A DNA stretch of 64,000 bases from Neotamlana sargassicola (GTDB lineage Bacteria; Bacteroidota; Bacteroidia; Flavobacteriales; Flavobacteriaceae). Position numbers and translations under genes: made by a program. The stretch spans positions 310,001 through 374,000 of the forward strand of contig NZ_JAJAPX010000004.1 in assembly GCF_020523965.1 (NCBI RefSeq), read 5' to 3'. Of the stretch, positions 1-9,107 are shown in pieces; positions within the stretch are counted from its first letter, which is position 1, and each line of letters starts with the position of its first letter. Under the pieces are notes generated by a model. The model searched no databases and was not told the DNA's origin. It saw only the letters and a list, made by a program, of their open reading frames with translations.

Positions 1-2020
1 ATGTTTCGGCATCAAAACGGGCTTTATTAAACGCCCAATTGTTTTCGGCAGTAGTTCCTTTAGTTCCATAAACAAACAGCATATTGTTTTTAAACGCTTC
101 TTTAAAATTACCGTAGCGTGTTGGGTTTTTCTCGAACGTATTGCTAGGAGCTTCTGCTATTTTCCAAGAATCATTTAATTTTTCAAACCAAATATCATTC
201 TTGTTTTTAGCATCAATATTATTAAACTTAACACCATCAATTGTAATGTTTACGGTGTCTGAAGCTTTAGTATGTTCTAAATTAACTTTAAACTTCTTTA
301 AGTTTTCAGTTTCAAAAGAAATGTGTCTCGTTTTTAAAACTTCATTCTTTTTTATTTGTTTTTCGGTTCTTGCATTTTGAGTGCCTTTTATGCTTGTAAA
401 CTCAAATAATTTTTCTTGTTGATATAAACTTACATATCTACTTTCTGAAGACACACCTGGATTTACCGTTTTAAACTCAAAAGTTTTTACCACATCGTTA
501 TCCGGAATGGTATGCCATTTAAAATAATCGAAAATGGTGTGGAAATCGATACCGAACCAATGCTTTTTATCTTCATATTCTAAATAGGCAAAATCTGGAT
601 GAAACTCTGCTAAATGCTTTTTCATAAAACGTGCTTGATCTACCGAAACTACCTCATCGGCATCGCCATGTTGAATATAAACGCCGTGATGTAAATAGTT
701 TCTGGATAATTCTAACGTATGACTCGCATAATTAGAACGTGTAAACATATGCTCAATAGCCGATTCGTTTTCTGCTTTCTCTTTTCCAGCATAAGAAAAC
801 AAGGAATACCAACCCGAAATTGGTGCAATAGCCGCCCATTTATTAGGAAAGGTAGCGCCTAAATGCCAAGTACCATGACCGCCCATAGAATGCCCTGTTA
901 AATAGGTGCGTTTTGGGTCTGTGCCATACATATCTTCAGCTATTTTTTGAACTTCCATAGCATCCCAACGGCCCCAATCTTCCCAATTGAAACCAAAAGG
1001 TCTACGGTTTGTTGGAGCAAAAACATGTCCCCAATCTTTTGCTTTATAAGATGCTGCTTGATTTCTAGCTTCAACACTTGCCCCGTGTACGGATAAAAAC
1101 ATCGCTGGTTGTTCGTCTGTTTTTAAATCGCCTTCTTTAACTGAAAAATATTGCACACTGCCGTCGATGTTTGAAACAAATGTTCTAGAATATCGATCTT
1201 GCGGTGTACGTACGTGATATAAAACCGAGGTTTCATCAACTAACTTATTGTTGTTATATAATTTTAAGTGGACTCTTACCGTATCTTTTTCAGTATAATT
1301 ATCTTTAACCTTATAGGCTACTTTGCGCATTGCCATTGGAATAATAGAAGCTGCTTTAGTTTCTAAAACTTCACCATTACTTTCGGCAACTATTTTTAGG
1401 TTTTTCAGGTTATTTTCTGATGCATTTAAAATTCTAACCGAACCTATTTTGGTATCGTTTTCTGTGGTTAAAAAATCAGGAATTGTCATATCTCGTTTTA
1501 AAAACGAAATAGGTTTAATTACAGGTAATAATTGTAAATTTACTTGTCCGCGACCACCTTTTACTAAAAAGGTATTCTCGCCTTTTTTTATTTGAATTGG
1601 ATGAAAAGTTAAATGCTTATTATACACATCGCCACCACGAGGTACAGCATTTACAAAAACCTCGTTATGCCCAGATATTTCTAAAACACGAAGCTGTTCT
1701 ACTGGGGAATTGTAGGTTATAAATAAATAACCACCGCGTAGTTTTCTGCTTTTAAAAACACCGTTTTCATCGGCAGTAACACGTTCCCATCGCTCAACCT
1801 CATCTCTTCTATTTAAACCAATGCTGTCGTTTTCTTTGGGTTTATATTGTTTTTGAGTAATAAAACTATGAAAAACAGGATCTTTATAAATCATGCTTCT
1901 TCTAGCTTGACTTGTACTACCAACCATTAAACCTTTGGTTAATGGAATGGTGTCTTGAGCTATTAAAACGACGGTTGAAAATAATGCTATTAATAAGGTT
2001 GAGAGACTTTTGGTTTTCAT
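1..2020 (-). CDS. Secreted alpha/beta hydrolase, prolyl-oligopeptidase type (3' end outside window)
   Basis: The reading frame runs open from the ATG at 2020 to the left edge, so 673 residues are visible and the C-terminus is missing. Residues 1-21 form a signal peptide ending LIAQ. About 280 residues of beta-rich N-terminal sequence follow, then an alpha/beta hydrolase fold. The nucleophile elbow GHSMGGHG places the catalytic serine at S378; a downstream HGDADEVV segment and a KKHWFG segment supply the expected Asp and His. S9-like proteins of this kind in polysaccharide loci often turn out to be carbohydrate esterases rather than peptidases. It is the last visible gene of the long minus-strand operon, 8 bp after the GH172 gene. 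Esterase versus peptidase cannot be decided from sequence. Confidence 0.85.
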   Translation of the reverse strand, partial: MKTKSLSTLLIALFSTVVLIAQDTIPLTKGLMVGSTSQARRSMIYKDPVFHSFITQKQYKPKENDSIGLNRRDEVERWERVTADENGVFKSRKLRGGYLFITYNSPVEQLRVLEISGHNEVFVNAVPRGGDVYNKHLTFHPIQIKKGENTFLVKGGRGQVNLQLLPVIKPISFLKRDMTIPDFLTTENDTKIGSVRILNASENNLKNLKIVAESNGEVLETKAASIIPMAMRKVAYKVKDNYTEKDTVRVHLKLYNNNKLVDETSVLYHVRTPQDRYSRTFVSNIDGSVQYFSVKEGDLKTDEQPAMFLSVHGASVEARNQAASYKAKDWGHVFAPTNRRPFGFNWEDWGRWDAMEVQKIAEDMYGTDPKRTYLTGHSMGGHGTWHLGATFPNKWAAIAPISGWYSLFSYAGKEKAENESAIEHMFTRSNYASHTLELSRNYLHHGVYIQHGDADEVVSVDQARFMKKHLAEFHPDFAYLEYEDKKHWFGIDFHTIFDYFKWHTIPDNDVVKTFEFKTVNPGVSSESRYVSLYQQEKLFEFTSIKGTQNARTEKQIKKNEVLKTRHISFETENLKKFKVNLEHTKASDTVNITIDGVKFNNIDAKNKNDIWFEKLNDSWKIAEAPSNTFEKNPTRYGNFKEAFKNNMLFVYGTKGTTAENNWAFNKARFDAET

Positions 2021-2028
2021 TATTGTAT

Positions 2029-3690
2029 TTAGTTAATTAATTCTTTTTCGACTTTTAATAGTTTTTTAACGCCTTCCGGATCTGGAGTTCGGTTTGATGT
2101 TGTTGCCGCATTACCATACCAATACACGCCTACGCCATATTCCATATCGCATTTAGTCCAACTCCAAATTTCCATATCTAACTGTAAAGACGAACCAAAA
2201 GGCATACCATCTAAAGCACGAGTACGTGTTTCTGTACTATATTTTTGGGTATTTCTAGTGCCAAATTCGGCTTCAGGTTTTCTATTATTTTTATTGTAAA
2301 CATTGCTAGCTGTTTGCGCATGAAATGGATGCTCGTAAAAATCGTTACTCATACCGCCCCAAGAATAACCGTAGTAATCTTCGGTTCCGGTTCCGAATAT
2401 GGATGGAAAATCTTCGCCATCTACCCAAATTTTTTCATCGCCTTCGCCCCACCATCTTTTAACAGGGTTCCAAATGGTTAAAGCATCGCCCACATACACC
2501 CCTTTACCTTTTATTGTAACATAATTCCAATCGGAAAATGGTCTGGTTGAAACTGGATATTCTCCTCTCCAAGCTGCATTAAAATACATGCTGCTTTCGT
2601 CCCAACTGTAATCGGCGATTGTTGTTTTCAGATGTAAATCAATAGCCTTTTCTCCTAAATTGAGTATAGCTATTTTGGCATTTTTTTGATAAGGCATTAC
2701 CCATCTGCTTGCCATAGTTCCATCTTTATCCACAGTTCTATACCAGCCTTGAAACGGATTTAAGCCTACTCCACTGCCAAAAAAATCGCCAATTGGACAC
2801 CAAACGGTTTCTTGCCCATCAAACTCCATTTTTAAAACCACAGAACGGGTAACCGTAGAGTCTTTGTAACTTCCTAGTTTTAACGATAAATCTCTTATGG
2901 CTTTAGTGCCTTCGGGTAAGTTTATAAACTTTTCTTCGCCTTGTTTTAAAGTTTCATTTAATTGCAATGTTTCACCTTTATCTGTTACATTAGGAGCTAA
3001 CAAAGTTTCTCCTACTGTTTTTATTAATTCGGTTTGATTCTTAAAGTCTTCAGCTGTAAACGTTTTTATTTGGGTTCCTTCGGTATATTCTCTGTAAGTG
3101 AATTGATAGAAAAAAGGTTTTTCCGTCACCGTAATTTTACAGCTTTTAGCATACGGAATTGGAAAAAAGGATACTGCAGAACGTATAGATTTATGTGCAA
3201 AAGGAAACGGAAATAACCCTGTTCCGTTTAAAAGCCCTAGCATATTTCCTTCTAAAGTTGGTACTTCTGCACCATCTAAATATATTTTAATAACGCTAGT
3301 TGTTGTTGGCTTTTTGGCGTTTAAAAAAGGCATCCAAGTACGCACAATTGCGCCTGCGCCTTGGTGATCCATTAAAACCCATTCTTTTTCTCCATTATTT
3401 TCTTCTACACGAATAAAATTTTTGTCGCTTTCTTTAGAATTGAAATCGTGGTTAATAAACCAACCCACCGTATCGTTTGGTGTTTTTGATGCTCTGTTAT
3501 AACTACTTTCTTGTTTTAAACGAAACTCATTTTTTGGAAATTTAGATATGGCTTCGCGGTCTATCATTTCATTTAATAATGATTCTATTGACACCAATTC
3601 TTCTTTTTTGGATTGCGAACAAGATGCTAACACTAAAACGCTGATTGCTAGCAAAATGACCGTTTTAAAAGTTTTGATTTTTGATTTCAT
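2029..3690 (-). CDS. GH172 (DUF2961) glycosidase, lipoprotein
   Basis: The 553-residue protein begins with a lipoprotein signal whose lipobox LASC puts the acylated cysteine at C24. The hallmark DUF2961 segment GTGTEDYYGYSW lies at 433-444 and a WWGEGDEK segment at 411-420. E416 and E437 are 21 residues apart, the spacing I recall for the catalytic glutamate pair of characterised GH172 enzymes. Known members act on alpha-D-fructofuranosides, alpha-D-arabinofuranosides and related furanosides, so a furanose-like or pentose side chain is a possible substrate. It would be anchored in a membrane facing the periplasm or the outside. It lies between a sulfatase and the esterase gene in the same operon. 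The family call is firm; the substrate is unknown. Confidence 0.88.
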   Translation of the reverse strand: MKSKIKTFKTVILLAISVLVLASCSQSKKEELVSIESLLNEMIDREAISKFPKNEFRLKQESSYNRASKTPNDTVGWFINHDFNSKESDKNFIRVEENNGEKEWVLMDHQGAGAIVRTWMPFLNAKKPTTTSVIKIYLDGAEVPTLEGNMLGLLNGTGLFPFPFAHKSIRSAVSFFPIPYAKSCKITVTEKPFFYQFTYREYTEGTQIKTFTAEDFKNQTELIKTVGETLLAPNVTDKGETLQLNETLKQGEEKFINLPEGTKAIRDLSLKLGSYKDSTVTRSVVLKMEFDGQETVWCPIGDFFGSGVGLNPFQGWYRTVDKDGTMASRWVMPYQKNAKIAILNLGEKAIDLHLKTTIADYSWDESSMYFNAAWRGEYPVSTRPFSDWNYVTIKGKGVYVGDALTIWNPVKRWWGEGDEKIWVDGEDFPSIFGTGTEDYYGYSWGGMSNDFYEHPFHAQTASNVYNKNNRKPEAEFGTRNTQKYSTETRTRALDGMPFGSSLQLDMEIWSWTKCDMEYGVGVYWYGNAATTSNRTPDPEGVKKLLKVEKELIN

Positions 3691-3713
3691 GTTTGGTTCT
3701 TATTAGTTGGTTT

Positions 3714-5297
3714 TTATCTAGTTGATGTGTTTCTGTAATTATTTAAAATAGCTTCCATTTCATTCACTATTTCTGGGAAATCTTTATAAACATTTGTTGT
3801 TTGATTAGGATCAATTTCCAAATTGTATAATTGAGCAGGTGGCGCATCTACTTTTATTTTTCCATTTTCGATATCACTATTTATTTCTCCAGCGAATGCT
3901 ATGGCCTTTGGTCCTCCAAAAGCATGTGACCCTTGTTTTTCACTACTAAAACCTCCTGCACCTCTTGCACCTATGTACATCCACTTTCCTTTTCTAATGG
4001 ACAGATGGGATTTTTTAAGGGGCGCAAGTAATAACGACTCACGAATTTGTTCCTCTGTTTTACCTAGAATTGCATCTAATACATTATTGCTATCTATGCC
4101 TTGGTTTTTTGCTAACTTTTGTCCTGTAAGACTTGCAAATGTTGCTAGCATATCTACATTACAAATTAATTGGTTAGATACCTCTCCTGCTTTAATTTTT
4201 CCAGGCCAATGCGCAATAAAAGGCACTCTATGTCCGCCCTCCCAAGCATCAAATTTAAAACCTAATAAATCGCCATTAAGTTTATGCCCAAGTTGCCACG
4301 TTTTTTGCCCTGTAGCATTAAACATACCACCATTATCACTGGTAAAAATGATGAGTGTGTTTTTTTCTTCTCCCTTTTCTTTTACCGTTTTTATAACCTC
4401 GCCAACTATCCAATCTAATTCATGTACAAAATCGCCATAAATTCCGCATTGGCTAGTTCCTTTAAACTGTGATGCTGGTGTAAACGGATGATGAATATTA
4501 GTTGTTGCTAAATACAAAAAATATGGTTTATCCTTCTGCTCTTTTAACCAATCAAGGGCTTTACTTGTTAAATGTGTACCAACCTCTTCATCAACATATA
4601 ACTCATGCGCTTTATCGGCTCCACCAATGGCATTTAATTTCATTTTTTCAAAAACCTCCTGTGTTTTTGCTTTCTTACCATAAACAAAAGGATCGTCTTC
4701 TACCAAACCTACTACATGATGATTTTCAACATACACAAAAGGAGGATGGCTATTTACCACAGGCACTCCGTAATAATAATCAAACCCGAGTTCGTTAGGC
4801 CCCGGATTTAATGGCTTATTCCAATCTACAGGTTCGGTTTCCCCAAAACCAAGATGCCATTTACCAACACAAGCAGTGGCATAACCCGCTTTTTTTAATA
4901 AAGAAGCAATAGTTTCCTGTTGGGTATCAATAACTAATTTACTTTTTAGAAAAACTGGAGCATTTAAATTCCCATGCCTAATGGGATATTCTCCAGTTAT
5001 AAGGGCATAACGAGATGGTGTACAAACGGCTGAAGCTGAATGGGCATCTGTAAATCTGCGTCCTTCTGATGCTAACTTATCAATGTTAGGCGTATTTAGT
5101 AGATTTGCTCCATAACAACTCAAATCTCCATAGCCTAAGTCATCGGCATTTATTAAAATGATATTAGGAAGACTCACGGTTTTATTTAAATTTTGAGCAT
5201 AACCAAAATTTATGATAAACGCAGAGAGCATTATGACTAAACCGCTAACGCACTTTTTAGCCTTCAATAAAATAGTAACATGAATAGAATTCCTCAT
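3714..5297 (-). CDS. Sulfatase, family S1 (CTPSR)
   Basis: A 527-residue type I sulfatase of the alkaline-phosphatase fold that hydrolyses sulfate esters of glycans. The metal-binding aspartates are D52-D53, and the modification site C92-T-P-S-R96 must be converted to formylglycine. GKWHLG and TSDNGG motifs follow in the usual order. The surrounding DAHSASAVCTPSRY block resembles the S1_15-like group, as in the sulfatase at 9108-10595; this subfamily call is tentative. The N-terminus to about residue 35 (ending GYAQ) is a signal peptide with a longer than usual polar stretch, so M23 is an alternative start. The gene begins one base after the stop of the upstream sulfatase, which suggests coupled translation. 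Confidence 0.92.
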   Translation of the reverse strand: MRNSIHVTILLKAKKCVSGLVIMLSAFIINFGYAQNLNKTVSLPNIILINADDLGYGDLSCYGANLLNTPNIDKLASEGRRFTDAHSASAVCTPSRYALITGEYPIRHGNLNAPVFLKSKLVIDTQQETIASLLKKAGYATACVGKWHLGFGETEPVDWNKPLNPGPNELGFDYYYGVPVVNSHPPFVYVENHHVVGLVEDDPFVYGKKAKTQEVFEKMKLNAIGGADKAHELYVDEEVGTHLTSKALDWLKEQKDKPYFLYLATTNIHHPFTPASQFKGTSQCGIYGDFVHELDWIVGEVIKTVKEKGEEKNTLIIFTSDNGGMFNATGQKTWQLGHKLNGDLLGFKFDAWEGGHRVPFIAHWPGKIKAGEVSNQLICNVDMLATFASLTGQKLAKNQGIDSNNVLDAILGKTEEQIRESLLLAPLKKSHLSIRKGKWMYIGARGAGGFSSEKQGSHAFGGPKAIAFAGEINSDIENGKIKVDAPPAQLYNLEIDPNQTTNVYKDFPEIVNEMEAILNNYRNTSTR

Positions 5298-5298
5298 T

Positions 5299-6699
5299 TT
5301 ATATTTTATTTTGAAAACCTAACTGATCTTCTTGCTGCTTCATCCAATCTTGAATAGCCGTTTTTAATTCAGTTATTCTTGTAGCGTATTCTGGTTGATT
5401 GGCTAGATTATTAAGCTCATAAGGATCTTCATTTAAATTGTACAATTCAAATTCTGGTCGTTTTTTATAACGCTGCACCAAGTTACTCGCAGTTTCATTA
5501 TAACCTGCTTTTTCAAGCCAAGACAGATAAATTTGTCTCACATCTCTATCAGGCATTTTCTTATCTACATAACCATAATCAAACCCATTAATAACACGCA
5601 CTGCGTAAAGATTATCTGGTGTTAAATTCCAAATGAGCTTAAATTTTCCATCGGTTACTGCTCTAGATGCATATTCTGGACCTTCACTACCACTATTGTA
5701 CAAGAAAAAAGCATATTCTCGATGTGTATTTGTCTTCTTATTAATTATTGGCATTAGGCTTTTACCATCAAGATTTGTAGGCACTTTTCCTCCTGCCGCA
5801 TCAATTAACGTTGGAAGAATATCGCAGTATTGCGCAATAGCATTGGTTTCTAATTTTTGATTATACGATTTTGGCCATTTCATTACACAAGCAGACCGCA
5901 CGCCCCAATCGTAGGTGGTCCATTTTCCACCAGGCATTCCTGTACCGTTTTCATCTAAAACAATCATAGCGGTGTTTTTTTCTAGACCATTATCTTTTAT
6001 AAGGTTTCGTGCTTTACCAACTTGCTCATCAAACGCTCTAACTTCTGCTAAATATTCACGAAAGTATTTGCGTGTAACGTCGGTATCTACAAGATTATCT
6101 GGTAAAATCAGTTCCTCAGCATTCCATAAACTGCTATCTCCGGCATCCCATGGAGCGTGCGCATTAACAGAGCAAATAAGTAAACAAAAAGGTTGATTAG
6201 GATTGCGCGTAACAAACTCCTTTACGCCGCTCCAATCTTCCGGTGCTGGACCTCTAAAACCAACACTTTGTGTAAAGCCATCAATAAACTCATACGGATA
6301 AACCGATTTTGGTTTAAAATGTCTTTTCCCTGTTAATCCCACACGATAGCCTAACTTTTCTAAATGTTGCACAATACTTAGCGTGCCTTTTTTTGTAGCG
6401 GCATGGTTAATAGAACAACCATTTTTTACAGGCATTAAACCCGTCATTAATTCTGCTCGTGCTGGTGCACAAATAGCCTGAGAAACAAACATGTTGGTAA
6501 ACTTTATACCTTCGCTTGCCAGTTGGTCGATATTAGGAGATGTATTGGGGTTTGGAGAACCGTAGCAACCTAAAGTATTGGCACTAATATCGTCTGCTAA
6601 TACAATTACAAAATTTGGTTTTTGCTGTTTCTGTGCGTTAAGCAATGAGCAAAAGCTTAGGAATACTAATAATAAAAATGTTATTCTATTAATTTTCAT
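5299..6699 (-). CDS. Sulfatase, family S1, sulfamidase-like (CAPAR)
   Basis: A 466-residue sulfatase with a signal peptide ending LNAQ near residue 23. The formylglycine site is C77-A-P-A-R81, with Ala where Ser or Thr is usual; this still fits the minimal CxPxR motif. The usual SDNG or SDHG metal motif is replaced by DENG (E250, N251), followed by GGKWTTYDWGVRSA. From memory, this Glu-containing, GKWT-type arrangement marks the S1_8-like sulfamidase group, so I read it as natural for that branch and not as inactivation. N-sulfated amino sugars or O-sulfated sugars are possible substrates. It lies in the operon between GH92 (47 bp upstream, the largest gap in the run) and the next sulfatase. 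Confidence 0.88.
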   Translation of the reverse strand: MKINRITFLLLVFLSFCSLLNAQKQQKPNFVIVLADDISANTLGCYGSPNPNTSPNIDQLASEGIKFTNMFVSQAICAPARAELMTGLMPVKNGCSINHAATKKGTLSIVQHLEKLGYRVGLTGKRHFKPKSVYPYEFIDGFTQSVGFRGPAPEDWSGVKEFVTRNPNQPFCLLICSVNAHAPWDAGDSSLWNAEELILPDNLVDTDVTRKYFREYLAEVRAFDEQVGKARNLIKDNGLEKNTAMIVLDENGTGMPGGKWTTYDWGVRSACVMKWPKSYNQKLETNAIAQYCDILPTLIDAAGGKVPTNLDGKSLMPIINKKTNTHREYAFFLYNSGSEGPEYASRAVTDGKFKLIWNLTPDNLYAVRVINGFDYGYVDKKMPDRDVRQIYLSWLEKAGYNETASNLVQRYKKRPEFELYNLNEDPYELNNLANQPEYATRITELKTAIQDWMKQQEDQLGFQNKI

Positions 6700-6746
6700 G
6701 TGGTTGTATTCCTTTTTTAGTTTAGTCTCTATTTACTCAAAAATGA

Positions 6747-9089
6747 TTAACCTTTTATTTTTGGTGTTGCTCCCATATCAAACTCTAAAACACCACCGTT
6801 TACAATTTCATCGTGGGTAATGTAATATCTGTCTAAAATTTTACCGTTTAATTTTATAGATTGGATATAAATATTTTCTTCTGAATTATTATGCGCTATA
6901 ATTTTGAAGGTTTTTCCTGAATAATAATTCTTATCTAATTTTATTTCTGCTTCTGAAAATACCGGACTTGTAATTTGGTATTTATTATCTCCAGGATTTA
7001 TAGGATGGATTCCTATAGATGCTAAAACATACCATGCCGACATTTGCCCAACATCTTCGTTTCCACATAATCCAAAAGCATCGGTTCCGTAAGCTTGCTC
7101 ACAAATTTTGCGAGTATACTTTTGTGTTAAATGTGGCGCGTCGGCTTCGTTTAGCATAAATGGCACATGATGTACTGGCTCGTTTGGGTGATTGTAATAG
7201 TTATTCCAAAGAAAATCTTCTGGTGTATTTTCAAAGAAAGCAATTAACTCGTTTTTAAACGCCGTTTCGCCTCCCATAAGTTCTTTTAAACCGGCTATAT
7301 CATGCGGTACAAACCAACCTTGTTGATACGGATTACTTTCTATACAACCTTGACCGTGTTTTGTTTTTCCTTCCCATGGCAACCAAGTTCCTGTGCTATC
7401 TTTAGCTCTAAACCAATTAACCTCATCGTTCCAAATATTCTTATAATTTTTGCTGCGCTTAAAATATTCTTTTGCAACATCTGCTTTTCCTAAAGATTCT
7501 GCCATGGTTGCCAAAGCCCAATCGGAATATGCATATTCTAAGGTTTTAGAAATGTGTTTATGGGAATAACCAAGTGTTCCATTACCTGTGTTATTTACCG
7601 TATTTAAGGAATAGGTAAATGCCTTTTCAACATCGTAATTTCGGATGCCCTTTTGGTACGCATCGTTAATAACTGAAACTGCAGGATTACCCAACATCAC
7701 TCCGGAATAGGAATTAAGCATTTCCCAACGTGGTAAATATTCGCGACCGCTTAACTCTGCCATTTGAATTAGCGAATTAATTTCATCGTTTACTAAACTT
7801 GGGTTAATTATGGTTTGAAGTGGAAATTGTGAACGAAAAACATCCCAACCACTAAAAATGGTGCGGTATGTAAAATCATTAGTTTGATGTATTTTTTTAT
7901 CTGCTCCAACATAATTTCCGTTGACATCTGAAAAAGCACGAGGATCGATTAACGTATGATACAACGACGTATAAAAAATAGTTTTTTCTGCATCTGTGCC
8001 GCCTTCAACCGAAATATTAGAAATCGCATCGCTCCACAAATCCTTAGCTTCTTGTCTGGTTTTATCAAAATCCCAGTGATTAATGTCGTGCTCTAAATTT
8101 TCTTTTGCGCCTTCGATACTTACAAATGAAATTCCACTTTTTACTAAAACTTGTTCGCCGGCTTTGGTATTAAAATTGGTATAAAAACCTAAATGTTCGC
8201 CTTGTAATTCGGTTTTATCGGTATAAATTTTAGCGTTTTTAATGGCGTTTTGGTAATTGTCTTTACGTATCCAACGCATTTTACGTTTTACATCTGGTAA
8301 ATCGGCACTCCAAATACCATAATCTTTTAAAGGCTTACTAAACTGGCAATAAAAATACACCACATAATCGGCGTTTCCAGCACCAGCGCCCCAACCACCA
8401 CCTTCTGGCGGACATTTCATCCAACCTTGAATGGTGTTTTCGTTTACTATTTTTATGTATTGTTCGGTTGATGTTCCGCCTACTCTACGCGCTAAATCTA
8501 TTTGCACACGAGAACTATCGCTTTCTGGATAGGTAAAACGAATAATTCCTGCTCTTGGCGATGATGTTAGTTCTGTACGCACCTTGTAATCGTCCATTGT
8601 TACGGCATAATATCCAGCTTCTGTAACTTCGGTATCGTGTGAATAACGCGAACGGTAACCACTTTCTGGGTCTTTTTCAACGCCTCTATTCGTTTGTAAT
8701 TTTCCTACTGTTGGCGTTACTAAAAAATTTCCTAAATCGCCAAACCAACCAATACCGCTCATGTGTGTAAAACTAAAACCTTCTATAGTAGAATGCTCGT
8801 AGGAATATCCAGGGCCGTTATCGCCATCGGAAACCGTATCTGGACTTAATTGTACTAAACCAAAAGGTGTTGCCGAACCTGGAAATGTTTTACCAAAACC
8901 GTGAGCATCTTTAGATTTTTTACCGTAGGTAACTGCGCCAATTATTGGGTCGATATAATCTACCGGCTCTTTTGTGTTATTATCAGCTTCAACCGTTTTG
9001 GCAGTTTTTGTTGTAGAACATGCAATAGCAAATAACACACTTAAAACTAAAGTGAAATAGACCGATATTTTTAACCTTTTAATTTTCAT
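6747..9089 (-). CDS. GH92 exo-alpha-mannosidase, lipoprotein
   Basis: A 780-residue GH92 enzyme, the usual family length. The lipobox gives C24. The N-terminal beta-sandwich carries DYIDPIIG (44-51) and GKTFPGSATPFGLVQLSPDT (66-85). The (alpha/alpha)6 domain contains NEPVHH, whose Glu aligns with the known catalytic acid, and GNEDVGQMSAW (676-686), whose Asp belongs to the catalytic base site. GH92 enzymes are calcium-dependent inverting exo-alpha-mannosidases, most often cutting alpha-1,2, alpha-1,3 or alpha-1,6 linkages of N-glycans or mannans. It is one of three GH92 genes in the window and the only one in the sulfatase operon, which ties alpha-mannose to the sulfated substrate. Linkage specificity cannot be assigned. 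Confidence 0.93.
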   Translation of the reverse strand: MKIKRLKISVYFTLVLSVLFAIACSTTKTAKTVEADNNTKEPVDYIDPIIGAVTYGKKSKDAHGFGKTFPGSATPFGLVQLSPDTVSDGDNGPGYSYEHSTIEGFSFTHMSGIGWFGDLGNFLVTPTVGKLQTNRGVEKDPESGYRSRYSHDTEVTEAGYYAVTMDDYKVRTELTSSPRAGIIRFTYPESDSSRVQIDLARRVGGTSTEQYIKIVNENTIQGWMKCPPEGGGWGAGAGNADYVVYFYCQFSKPLKDYGIWSADLPDVKRKMRWIRKDNYQNAIKNAKIYTDKTELQGEHLGFYTNFNTKAGEQVLVKSGISFVSIEGAKENLEHDINHWDFDKTRQEAKDLWSDAISNISVEGGTDAEKTIFYTSLYHTLIDPRAFSDVNGNYVGADKKIHQTNDFTYRTIFSGWDVFRSQFPLQTIINPSLVNDEINSLIQMAELSGREYLPRWEMLNSYSGVMLGNPAVSVINDAYQKGIRNYDVEKAFTYSLNTVNNTGNGTLGYSHKHISKTLEYAYSDWALATMAESLGKADVAKEYFKRSKNYKNIWNDEVNWFRAKDSTGTWLPWEGKTKHGQGCIESNPYQQGWFVPHDIAGLKELMGGETAFKNELIAFFENTPEDFLWNNYYNHPNEPVHHVPFMLNEADAPHLTQKYTRKICEQAYGTDAFGLCGNEDVGQMSAWYVLASIGIHPINPGDNKYQITSPVFSEAEIKLDKNYYSGKTFKIIAHNNSEENIYIQSIKLNGKILDRYYITHDEIVNGGVLEFDMGATPKIKG

Positions 9090-9107
9090 GTAACGTATTC
9101 TGTTTTG

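Noticed and set aside
3901-4440. Plus-strand open frame of 179 codons inside the sulfatase at 3714-5297
   Set aside because: It lies wholly antisense within a well-supported sulfatase, has a Cys/Pro-rich composition typical of antisense frames and resembles no known family.
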